In this document: positions 32,421 through 39,413 of the stretch, one piece after another | How the letters are laid out: each line of letters opens with the position of its first letter | Numbering within the stretch: the first letter of the stretch is position 1 | Source of the DNA: Sedimentisphaera sp050251615 | GTDB lineage: Bacteria; Planctomycetota; Phycisphaerae; Sedimentisphaerales; Sedimentisphaeraceae | Assembly: GCA_050251615.1 (NCBI GenBank) | Contig: JBFWMM010000022.1 | Location: forward strand, 1 to 46,012 | Direction: 5' to 3' | DNA: 46,012 nt | Notes under the pieces: model-generated | Seen by the model: only the letters and a program-made list of their open reading frames with translations | Database searches by the model: none | Told to the model about the DNA's origin: nothing | Made by a program: the position numbers and the translations under genes

Positions 32421-34298
32421 ATGACAAAGAAAAACAACGCAAAAATAACAGTAGAAGAGATTGCGCCCAGGATGACCAACGCCGAGATGGAAGTAGCAGC
32501 CGATGCCATTCTCAAAGCGGCAGAGAGCAGGGAAAGCGACAGAAAAGAAAAAGATGATGAAGTACAGGTTGCCATAACAAAGCTCGCTCCCAACGAAAAT
32601 CTCATAGAGGAAAAGATTAAATCCATCATACAAAAGGCTCGCATGAAGGGCTTTATCACTTTTGATGAGATAAATGACGAGCTTCCCGACCAGTCTATTC
32701 CGCAGAACCGGCTTGAGCAGATTATGAACCAGCTCGATGAGCTCGGCGTGCAGATAATTGATGAAACCGAATCGGCACAGACCACCGGCAATTACGACCT
32801 CGATAGTACCGAAAGCGATGAAGATTTCGAGGATGACCATCGGGATACCGAGGATGAAGAAGAGCTTGACTCATTCAGCGCGGCGCTGATGGAGCAGGAT
32901 GCCAAGCGTATTGAGGACCCCGTGAGGATGTACCTCTCTCAGATGGGTGAAATCCCTCTGCTCTCAAGAGATCAGGAAATCAGCCTTGCGCGCAAAATCG
33001 AGCTTACGAGAATGGCTTTCAGGCGTAAAGTTCTTGAGAACGACTACGCCGCGAGAAAGGCCGTTGCAATACTGAGGCAGGTTGAAAGCGGCGAGCTGCC
33101 CTTCGACCGCACAATGAAGATGAGCACCGCGGAAAACCTCATCCGCTCAGTTGTAAAGAAGAGGATTCCGCAGAACCTCGCGACAGTCGAGCTGTTGCTT
33201 CAGAAGAATATCGAGTTGTTCGACATAGCCCTCGAAACCACCGACAAAGAAAAGAGCGCTTCCGTTTACAAGCAGCTTCATCGCAACAGGCGCAAAATAG
33301 CAACCCTGCTTGAAGAGCTCAGCCTGCGTACGAGCAGAATCTTGCCGATGCGCAAAAAACTGGGGAACGTCCTGCGCAAGATGAACAGACTTCAGAAAGT
33401 TATAGCCGATGGCCCAAATAAAGACTACTTTGAGGAAGACATTATGGCCATGACCCAGGAGCTTCGCGGTATGATCGAGCTTATCCTCGAAACGCCAAAG
33501 CAGCTTGAGAAAAGGCTCAATTCTGTTGATATCATCTACCACGAGTACGAGACCGCCAAACGCGACCTCTCCGCCGGTAACCTGCGTCTTGTGGTGTCCA
33601 TCGCGAAGAAGTACCGCAACCGCGGCCTCACATTCCTCGACATCATCCAGGAAGGCAACACCGGCCTTATGCGCGCGGTGGATAAGTACGAATACCGCCG
33701 TGGATACAAGTTCAGCACGTACGCCACCTGGTGGATCAGGCAGGCCATAACCAGAGCCATCGCCGATCACTCCCGAACAATCAGAATCCCCGTGCACATG
33801 ATTGAGACAATGAGCAAACTGCGTACGGCAAGTAAAAATCTCGTGCAGAGAACAGGCCGCGAGCCCACTATCGAGGAGATTGCGGAAGAGCTGAAAATCT
33901 CACTCAACGAGGCGAGGCGCGTGATGAAGATTTCAAAGCACCCCATCAGCCTCGACCGCCCCATCGGAGATAGCGAAGATAGCTATTTCGGCGATTTCAT
34001 TGAGGATGACCGCACTGATTCACCCGTGCAGACGGCCACGCAGGATATGCTCAAAGACCGCATAGATGAGGTACTCAATACGCTCACATACCGCGAGAAG
34101 GAAATTGTAAAACTGCGCTACGGTATCGGCGATGGCTACACCTACACACTGGAAGAGGTCGGCAAGATATTCAAAGTAACAAGGGAGCGCGTGAGGCAGG
34201 TGGAAGCGAAAGCAATCCGCAAACTACAACATCCCGTTCGCGCGAGAAAGCTTCAGGGCTTCCTCGATAATGAAAATGAAGAAGAAGAGACAGAGTGA
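32421..34298 (+). CDS. rpoD: Primary sigma factor RpoD (sigma70)
   Basis: Directs RNA polymerase to housekeeping promoters. 625 residues, a full-length group 1 factor. Residues about 45-115 are region 1.1-like, followed by an acidic linker (TESDEDFEDDHRDTEDEEE) and region 1.2 (EDPVRMYLSQMGEIPLLSRDQE). A long non-conserved region lies before 2.1. Region 2 reads NLRLVVSIAKKYRNRGLTFL, IIQEGNTGLMRAVDKYEYRR and KFSTYATWWIRQAITRAIAD. Region 3 starts RTIRIPVHMIETMSKL. Region 4 reads LTYREKEIVKLRYG and TLEEVGKIFKVTRERVRQVE. It begins 5 bases after dnaG, the classic macromolecular-synthesis pairing. The intact region 2.4 and 4.2 fit the TTGAxx/TATAAT promoters read across this window. Confidence 0.97.
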   Translation: MTKKNNAKITVEEIAPRMTNAEMEVAADAILKAAESRESDRKEKDDEVQVAITKLAPNENLIEEKIKSIIQKARMKGFITFDEINDELPDQSIPQNRLEQIMNQLDELGVQIIDETESAQTTGNYDLDSTESDEDFEDDHRDTEDEEELDSFSAALMEQDAKRIEDPVRMYLSQMGEIPLLSRDQEISLARKIELTRMAFRRKVLENDYAARKAVAILRQVESGELPFDRTMKMSTAENLIRSVVKKRIPQNLATVELLLQKNIELFDIALETTDKEKSASVYKQLHRNRRKIATLLEELSLRTSRILPMRKKLGNVLRKMNRLQKVIADGPNKDYFEEDIMAMTQELRGMIELILETPKQLEKRLNSVDIIYHEYETAKRDLSAGNLRLVVSIAKKYRNRGLTFLDIIQEGNTGLMRAVDKYEYRRGYKFSTYATWWIRQAITRAIADHSRTIRIPVHMIETMSKLRTASKNLVQRTGREPTIEEIAEELKISLNEARRVMKISKHPISLDRPIGDSEDSYFGDFIEDDRTDSPVQTATQDMLKDRIDEVLNTLTYREKEIVKLRYGIGDGYTYTLEEVGKIFKVTRERVRQVEAKAIRKLQHPVRARKLQGFLDNENEEEETE

Positions 34299-34328
34299 GC
34301 TGGTAATACCGGCGGGGGCAGGTGAAAA

Positions 34329-34973
34329 ATGATAGCACGGATTACTGGTAAACTGCTGAACCTCTCACAGGAAGACGCTCAGGTTGAAGTGGGGGCGCTT
34401 GTGTATGAGGTTATGCTGCCGGGATATTGCGTAAGCGCGCTTGCAGGCCGAATCGGTGAGGAAGTTATTCTGCATACGACACAGTACTATGAGGGTACGC
34501 CGGGCGGCGGCAACCTGATTCCAAGGCTCATCGGATTTCTCAGCGAAGAAGAAAAACAATTTTTCGCGGTTTATACAAGCGTAAAGGGCATGGGCACAAA
34601 AAAGGGGCTCAAGAGCCTCGCCCTGCCCGTGGCTACGGTTGCAGGCGCAATCGAATCAGGGGACGACAAGATCATTATCTCACTGCCCGGCATCGGCAAG
34701 AGGCTTGCCCAGCTCATTATCGCCGAGCTGAGCGGTAAGCTAACCGGCTATATAATGGGCTCGCAGTCAGATTCGGTGGGCAAAGCACCATCAAATATGG
34801 GAGGGTTGAAGGCGTTCCAGCTTGAAGCGCTTGAGATACTCGTGGCCTGGGGCGAGAAGAGACTTGAAGCTATTGAGCTGATCAATCTCGCCTGCGAGAG
34901 GCATCCCGACATTGCCACAGCCGAAGAGCTTGTGCCTTCTGTTTACAAGCTCAAACAAGGTATCGAAGTTTAA
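34329..34973 (+). CDS. ruvA: Holliday junction DNA helicase subunit RuvA
   Basis: Tetrameric junction-binding partner of RuvB. 214 residues. N-terminal OB-fold (MIARITGKLLNLSQEDAQVEVGALVYEVMLPG), then two helix-hairpin-helix motifs (YTSVKGMGTKKGLKSL and SLPGIGKRLAQLIIAELSGKL) and a C-terminal RuvB-interacting domain after a linker (residues about 140-160). The first residues differ from the usual MIGxLxG pattern, but the architecture and spacing are right. AGGTGA precedes the ATG. It lies 30 bases after rpoD, separate from ruvB. Confidence 0.9.
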   Translation: MIARITGKLLNLSQEDAQVEVGALVYEVMLPGYCVSALAGRIGEEVILHTTQYYEGTPGGGNLIPRLIGFLSEEEKQFFAVYTSVKGMGTKKGLKSLALPVATVAGAIESGDDKIIISLPGIGKRLAQLIIAELSGKLTGYIMGSQSDSVGKAPSNMGGLKAFQLEALEILVAWGEKRLEAIELINLACERHPDIATAEELVPSVYKLKQGIEV

Positions 34974-35128
34974 AAGAAAAAGTTTCATAACGAAATTTGA
35001 AAAAGGCGAATCAATAGTTCGGGGGGGGCTTGGGGCAATTTTTTTCATATTATTGCGTGATGAATCACCCACTCAAGTACATTACAACGACATTTTGCAT
35101 ATATTGTTTTATTTTCTATTGTCAATTT

Positions 35129-35282
35129 ACAACATTTTCTTAGATTTCGCGAACAACTGACGATCATTTTATGTAAACTATTCTGAAGAGGTCGAATTGG
35201 CTTCTTCCAAATAATACAACTCCAACCAATAACTTACAACACACAGAGCGGCGCTCCCCTCCTGGCGCCGCTCGCTCTTTTT
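35129..35282 (+). ncRNA. Candidate small RNA with C-rich terminator loop
   Basis: The gene-free interval 34974-35674 contains a strong terminator more than 270 bases after ruvA. Two overlapping sigma70-like elements lie upstream: TTGCAT (35095-35100), 16 bases, TATTGT (35117-35122), and TTGTCA (35119-35124), 16 bases, TAGATT (35141-35146). They predict a transcript of about 130-155 bases. The terminator loop reads TCCCCTCCTG, complementary to AGGAGGGGA-type ribosome sites. No open frame of note is inside. The alternative is a long ruvA 3' UTR. Speculative. Confidence 0.25.
35246..35282 (+). terminator. Intrinsic terminator in the gene-free region after ruvA
   Basis: Perfect 9-bp stem GAGCGGCGC (35246-35254) with GCGCCGCTC (35265-35273), C-rich loop, then GCTC and five T. 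It ends either the dnaG-rpoD-ruvA transcript or a separate small RNA. Confidence 0.85.
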
Positions 35283-35310
35283 ACTAACTTTCCTCAACAC
35301 ACTCCGGCAA

Positions 35311-35362
35311 CTTTCTGTGCCTCTGAGATTGTAAAGAAATTTAACCGCTGATAACGCAGATG
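35311..35362. repeat. Degenerate intergenic repeat phrase (TCTGTGCCTCTG / AACCGCTGATAACGCAGAT)
   Basis: CTTTCTGTGCCTCTGAG is followed after a few bases by AACCGCTGATAACGCAGAT, in which CGCTGATAA and CGCAGATGT form a degenerate 9-base tandem. The phrasing resembles the CTCTGTG...CACAGAT short repeats that are common between genes in planctomycetes and other phyla, a family likeness from memory only. TTCTCTGTGCC recurs near 35450. Confidence 0.35.
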
Positions 35363-35526
35363 TGTTGCAGTGAAGAGAAAACCTCATTCGCTAAGACCCC
35401 CTCCTTTTCCCTGCTTCGTCGGCATCCTCGACATAGTTGATTGGCTCGTGTTCTCTGTGCCGTTTACATATCTTTTTCTCAATATGTTCGCACGCTGACC
35501 GCAACCGTGCCGGCGCAATGTGGGGT

Positions 35527-35566
35527 GAACCGTTCGCGCGAAGGATAATTCTCAATTGAACATAAG
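35527..35566. repeat. Dispersed 40-bp intergenic repeat, copy 1
   Basis: GAACCGTTCGC...ATTCTCAATTGA, matching 42518-42557 without a gap at 32 of 40 positions counted by eye. Contains the palindromes TTCGCGCGAA and CAATTG. Confidence 0.7.
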
Positions 35567-35576
35567 ACTTCGCTCT

Positions 35577-35619
35577 TAAAACAGTAAACGGAGCTCACCT
35601 TGCGGCAGCTCCGTTTACT
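35577..35619 (-). terminator. Intrinsic terminator of recA
   Basis: Perfect 13-bp stem AGTAAACGGAGCT (35583-35595) with AGCTCCGTTTACT (35607-35619) and an 11-base loop. On the minus strand it is followed by GTTTTAAG, a moderate T-run. It lies 56 bases after the recA stop codon. Confidence 0.8.
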
Positions 35620-35674
35620 CATCCGAATTTATGTGTAAACCGCGGGACATAACGCCCCGCTTGTAATGAGGGCT

Positions 35675-36751
35675 TTATTTCTCCACCGGCGCCTCCTCTA
35701 CGACAGCGGCTTTTTCGGTGGATTCTTCCGGCTCGATGATACCGGCTTGAACGAGTATTTTATACTTAATCTCATCAATGAGCTCCGGCTTGTCCTTGAG
35801 GAAGACCAGGGAGTTTTCGCGGCCCTGCCCGAGCCTGATGTCGCCATAGTTGAACCATGCTCCGCTCTTGCCGACAATATCTTTGGTTACGCCAAGGTCG
35901 AGAATGTCGCCAAGAACATTTACGCCGCCGGAGAAGAGAATGTCAAATTCAGTTGTTTTGAAAGGCGCGGCAATTTTGTTTTTAACAACTTTAACTCGCA
36001 CCCTGTTTCCAAAAGCCTCTCCCGAATTATCTTTGAGAGTGGCGATACGTCTTACATCCAGACGCAGTGAGCTGTAGAATTTCAGCGCGTTGCCGCCGGT
36101 AGTTGTTTCGGGGTTGCCGAACATAACTCCGATTTTTTGCCTTATCTGGTTGATGAAAACGAGGATCGTCTTGCTTTTGCTGATAACGCCCGTGAGCTTT
36201 CGCATCGCCTGGCTCATAAGCCTTGCCTGCAAGCCTACGTGGCTATCGCCCATTTCTCCGTTGATTTCCGCCTCGGGCACAAGCGCCGCGACAGAATCTA
36301 TCACGACAATATCAACAGCGTTGCTCTTTACAAGCAGCTCCGCAATTTCGAGAGCCTGTTCACCCGTTCCCGGCTGGCTGACAAGCAGCCCCGAAATGTC
36401 CACGCCAATTTTCTTCGCCCAGGTCGTATCGAGGGCGTGTTCTGCGTCTATAAACGCCGCTACACCGCCAAGCTTCTGCGCTTCTGCAATCATGTGCAAC
36501 GCAAGGGTTGTCTTACCGGAAGACTCCGGCCCGAACACTTCCACGATTCTACCGCGCGGAATGCCCTTACCGCCAAGGGCAAGGTCAAGAGAAAGCGAGC
36601 CGCTGCTGATACAGTCCAGATTAAGGCTGCAAGATTCACCCATCTTGATGATTGCGCCTTCGCCGTACTGCTTTTCAATCATTTCAAGAGTGCGTGCGAG
36701 TGATGCGCCGCTCTCTGCTACCTGCTTGCTTGTTTTGGTTTGCTTAGCCAT
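35675..36751 (-). CDS. recA: Recombinase RecA
   Basis: Strand-exchange ATPase and co-protease of the SOS response. 358 residues. Seen: EKQYGEGAIIKMGE, GIPRGRIVEVFGPESSGKTTLAL (Walker A), AFIDAEHALD, VVIDSVAALVPEAEI (Walker B), loop 2 region INQIRQKIGVMFGNPETTTGGNALKFYSS, and a C-terminal acidic tail (PEESTEKAAVVEEAPVEK). Complete and of normal length. GGAG lies 9 bases before the ATG. The promoter carries a GTTC-N7-GTTC element across the -35 and spacer, and a 13-bp hairpin terminator follows the gene. Confidence 0.98.
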   Translation of the reverse strand: MAKQTKTSKQVAESGASLARTLEMIEKQYGEGAIIKMGESCSLNLDCISSGSLSLDLALGGKGIPRGRIVEVFGPESSGKTTLALHMIAEAQKLGGVAAFIDAEHALDTTWAKKIGVDISGLLVSQPGTGEQALEIAELLVKSNAVDIVVIDSVAALVPEAEINGEMGDSHVGLQARLMSQAMRKLTGVISKSKTILVFINQIRQKIGVMFGNPETTTGGNALKFYSSLRLDVRRIATLKDNSGEAFGNRVRVKVVKNKIAAPFKTTEFDILFSGGVNVLGDILDLGVTKDIVGKSGAWFNYGDIRLGQGRENSLVFLKDKPELIDEIKYKILVQAGIIEPEESTEKAAVVEEAPVEK

Positions 36752-36797
36752 TTTTGTTTCTCCGAATTTTCCTTGTTACCTTGACGAATCGATGGCT

Positions 36798-36825
36798 ATT
36801 ATACAACCGAACAAAAACCGAACAA
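36798..36825 (-). promoter_or_regulatory. Sigma70-like promoter of recA
   Basis: On the minus strand TTGTTC (36820-36825), a 16-base spacer and a perfect TATAAT (36798-36803). Predicted start near 36791, about 40 bases before the ATG. Confidence 0.75.
36809..36823 (-). promoter_or_regulatory. GTTC-N7-GTTC element in the recA promoter (candidate LexA/SOS box)
   Basis: On the minus strand GTTC, seven bases, GTTC, as part of a longer direct repeat TTGTTCGGTT spaced 12 bases. It overlaps the -35 hexamer and the spacer, an ideal repressor position. GTTC-N7-GTTC is the experimentally known LexA operator of Alphaproteobacteria. The same phasing occurs in the array upstream of ruvB in this window. 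Confidence 0.6.
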
Positions 36826-37023
36826 GATAAAAATGTGTTTTTTTGCAAAATTTTCATAATAGTTTCAAAGCCGGCAGCAACGAACTCCGGCGAGCGTATG
36901 GAGCGGTTTACATCCGCCGTACTATACTAAAATCAAAATGATTCAGCTCGGTTTGGGCCAGGGGGCTCCCTTCTCGCGGTTATGCTTGCTGTCTCAAACT
37001 CTCAACGCATCTGTTAATGTATA

Positions 37024-38196
37024 TCACATAATCAGGCACATCGCTGCTCCAGCCATAAGTGCGTCATCACCGGCTTCCGCCCTCACAACCTCTATATTGA
37101 GAGTGTTGTAGTTGTAAATGTATTCTTCACCCTTCTCTTCGAGTGATTTTTTGATTGCATCGAATGCCGCCAGACACACGTTACCGGCGAGTATGATTTC
37201 TTCGGGTTGTGTGATGTTGATGGTATCTGCGAGCGGTTTGAGCATCTTCGCGGCAACAAACTCGGCCAGTTCGAGGGAGTATTCATCACCCTCTTTCACG
37301 CCCGCCGCCCACTTATTCATAATGTCTTCGGGTTTGTCCGTCGTGGCAATGCTGATTGAGGTTTTTGTGCCTGATTTTATGTCATGCTTTATCCTGGCGC
37401 TGATTGCTCCGCTGCCTATAACGGTTTCGAGGCAGCCGCGTTTCCCGCAACCGCAAAGCTTACCGTTCTTCTCGATTGTGATATGCCCGATCTCACCGCC
37501 GCGCCCTGTGCGAGCGCCTATCGGCCGGCCCTCTACGACCGCTACCGAGCCCACACCGCTTGCCGCATTGACATACAACACGTTTTCCTGGTCCTTATGC
37601 AATTTGAATTCGCTGAACAGCCTAACGACCGTCGGGTAGATTATGATTTCGGTATCGAATCTGCCGCCCATAAGATATTTGAGGTCAACGTTCTTCCAAC
37701 TAAGCGGACTTCCCAGTCGCACAACCGCATTCTGCTCGATAGTGCCGCTGAGCGCTATAGCTATACCGAGCAGCTGTTTATCCTGCACCTTATTGCGCGT
37801 GAGCAGGTCTCTAACAACCCTCTCAACGAGATCTGCAACATCCTCCGGCATTGCCGAAGAGATTGGCGCCAAGCTACGTTCTACGAGCGATGCGTTGAAG
37901 TCGTAGAGCCCCGCACGAACGACAGAGGGGTTAATCTCAACACCCACCGCATAAGCACCCGTTTCATTGATGCTGAGAATGACAGGCTTTGCACCTCTGG
38001 TGGTGCTGACGCCTTTGGTTTCGTTTATCCAGCCTTTGTTGCGGAGCCGGCCAATGATGTAGCTACTGGTGGATGTACTCAGGCCGGAGAGCTTACGAAG
38101 CCTTGTCTGGCTCATCGATCCGTTCTTGCGGAGCAATGAGAGAACGAGTTTTTCGTTCTGCGCACCAACGTCTTTCAAGTCAACTGTTTTCTTCAT
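37024..38196 (-). CDS. ROK-family transcriptional regulator (NagC/XylR-like)
   Basis: Sugar-responsive repressor. 390 residues. Residues about 15-75 are a MarR-like winged helix (LVLSLLRKNGSMSQTRLRKLSGLSTSTSSYIIGRL). Residues 85-390 are the ROK sugar-kinase fold, with the zinc site CGCGKRGCLE after GEIGHITIEKNGKL. The ATP-binding DxGGT of ROK kinases is replaced by GVEINPSVVRAG, and the catalytic NDAN region reads YPTVVRLF, lacking the Asp, so it should bind but not phosphorylate sugar. AAAGGGAC precedes the ATG. A perfect palindrome sits at its predicted transcription start, suggesting autoregulation. Regulated genes are unknown; nearby glycan genes (alpha-galactosidase, sulfatase) are candidates only by proximity. 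The interval 36830-37023 shows no gene or clear terminator. Confidence 0.92.
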   Translation of the reverse strand: MKKTVDLKDVGAQNEKLVLSLLRKNGSMSQTRLRKLSGLSTSTSSYIIGRLRNKGWINETKGVSTTRGAKPVILSINETGAYAVGVEINPSVVRAGLYDFNASLVERSLAPISSAMPEDVADLVERVVRDLLTRNKVQDKQLLGIAIALSGTIEQNAVVRLGSPLSWKNVDLKYLMGGRFDTEIIIYPTVVRLFSEFKLHKDQENVLYVNAASGVGSVAVVEGRPIGARTGRGGEIGHITIEKNGKLCGCGKRGCLETVIGSGAISARIKHDIKSGTKTSISIATTDKPEDIMNKWAAGVKEGDEYSLELAEFVAAKMLKPLADTINITQPEEIILAGNVCLAAFDAIKKSLEEKGEEYIYNYNTLNIEVVRAEAGDDALMAGAAMCLIM

Positions 38197-38215
38197 TACA
38201 CAAGTCCCTTTACTA

Positions 38216-38232
38216 TATGTCTTAGAGACATA
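38216..38232. promoter_or_regulatory. Perfect palindrome at the ROK gene start (candidate operator)
   Basis: TATGTCT, centre TAG, AGACATA: two 7-base arms with no mismatch. It covers the predicted +1 of the ROK transcript and could be bound by the ROK protein itself. Confidence 0.6.
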
Positions 38233-38234
38233 GG

Positions 38235-38262
38235 ATTATAAACACAATCAATTCTCTTTCAA
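38235..38262 (-). promoter_or_regulatory. Sigma70-like promoter of the ROK regulator
   Basis: On the minus strand TTGAAA (38257-38262), a 16-base spacer and a perfect TATAAT (38235-38240). Predicted start near 38228. Confidence 0.75.
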
Positions 38263-38314
38263 TCAAATGAAGCTGTTGAACTTGCCGTGGGGTGGATTAT
38301 TTTGGAATCTGCTG

Positions 38315-38320
38315 TATAAT
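38315..38320 (+). promoter_or_regulatory. Candidate -10 box of the queA operon
   Basis: A perfect TATAAT lies 36 bases before the queA ATG. The -35 region (near 38292-38297, GTGGAT) is poor, so an activator or a different -35 may be used. Confidence 0.4.
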
Positions 38321-38355
38321 CTGCACGATAAACAACAGTTAACAGGCAAAACTCA

Positions 38356-39405
38356 ATGAAGACAGAACAGCTCAACTACAACCTCCCTGAGGAGCTCATC
38401 GCGCAGACACCATCTGAGCAGCGCAGCGCTTCGCGTCTGCTTGTGCTTGAAAGGAGCTCCGGCTCGCTTTCCGATGAGAGCTTTGCCGATATTGTGCATT
38501 ACCTGCGCCACGGCGACTGTCTTGTGCTCAACGATACAAAGGTGCTTGCGGCCCGTTTCTTCGCATGCCGGCAGACGGGCGCTTCCCTTGAGGGACTGTT
38601 CCTAAGTCAGGCGGATGAGCGCGGCTGGCATATAATGCTCCGCAACGGAAGAAAGGTTAAGCCGGGTGAAACTTTCTACCTGCTCGACCACAACAAAGAG
38701 CGCTATCTTGACGCTGTTGCCTGCCACCGTTGCGGCGACGGCACGTGGATAATCGAGCCGGAATCCGATAAACCTCTGGAGAAGATACTCGAACATATCG
38801 GCTATGCCCCCCTGCCACCTTATATCGCCCGCCCTGATGGAGGCAGCGACCCGCGCAGAGACAGAGAACGCTACCAGACCGTTTTCGCAAAAGAAGCCGG
38901 GGCCGTTGCCGCACCGACAGCCGGCCTGCACTTCACCGATGAGCTTTTGGCCTCTATCGAGGCTGCCGGCGTACGGATTGCGCGCGTTACGCTACATGTG
39001 GGCGCGGGCACGTTCAAGCCCGTTACCGCCGACAACCTCACCGAACACGAGATACACAGCGAAAGATACCGCGTCAGCCATGACAGCGCCGCGCTTATCA
39101 ACGCCACAAAGGCCAATGGCGGCCGCGTGATAGCCGTCGGCACGACGAGCGTACGCACGCTTGAAACAGCGGGCGTGAGCGGTAGAGTGGAGGCACAGTC
39201 CGGTGATACGCGCCTGTTTATAATGCCCGGATACCAATACCGCATCGTTGATGCAATGATTACCAACTTCCACCTGCCTAAAAGTACACTGCTCGCGCTT
39301 GTCGGCGCGTTTGCCGGCATAGAGACAATGATGGCCGCATACAGACACGCCATAGAGCGAAAGTACCGGTTCTATTCCTACGGCGATGCAATGTTTATTT
39401 ACTGA
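38356..39405 (+). CDS. queA: S-adenosylmethionine:tRNA ribosyltransferase-isomerase QueA
   Basis: Transfers the ribosyl part of SAM to preQ1 in tRNA to form epoxyqueuosine at the wobble base. 349 residues, normal length. Seen: YNLPEELIAQTPSEQRSASRLLVL, GDCLVLNDTKVLAARFF, ...PPYIARPDGGSDPRRDRERYQTVFAKEAGAVAAPTAGLHFT, VTLHVGAGTFKPV, HSERYRV, GGRVIAVGTTSVRTLE and TNFHLPKSTLLALVGAFAG. Start ATG 38356 gives MKTEQLNYNLPEELIAQ. Only a weak ribosome site is seen. First of a closely packed plus-strand set (queA, ABC-F, two chrA halves). No tgt or other queuosine gene is in the window. Confidence 0.96.
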   Translation: MKTEQLNYNLPEELIAQTPSEQRSASRLLVLERSSGSLSDESFADIVHYLRHGDCLVLNDTKVLAARFFACRQTGASLEGLFLSQADERGWHIMLRNGRKVKPGETFYLLDHNKERYLDAVACHRCGDGTWIIEPESDKPLEKILEHIGYAPLPPYIARPDGGSDPRRDRERYQTVFAKEAGAVAAPTAGLHFTDELLASIEAAGVRIARVTLHVGAGTFKPVTADNLTEHEIHSERYRVSHDSAALINATKANGGRVIAVGTTSVRTLETAGVSGRVEAQSGDTRLFIMPGYQYRIVDAMITNFHLPKSTLLALVGAFAGIETMMAAYRHAIERKYRFYSYGDAMFIY

Positions 39406-39413
39406 AGAATTTT

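Noticed and set aside
35021..35028. Run of eight G after ruvA
   Set aside because: Possible phase-variable tract, but it lies outside any gene or promoter I can identify, so no function is supported.
35178..35387. 69-codon minus-strand frame in the gap after ruvA
   Set aside because: It runs through the orphan terminator stem, lacks a ribosome site and has no coding signature.
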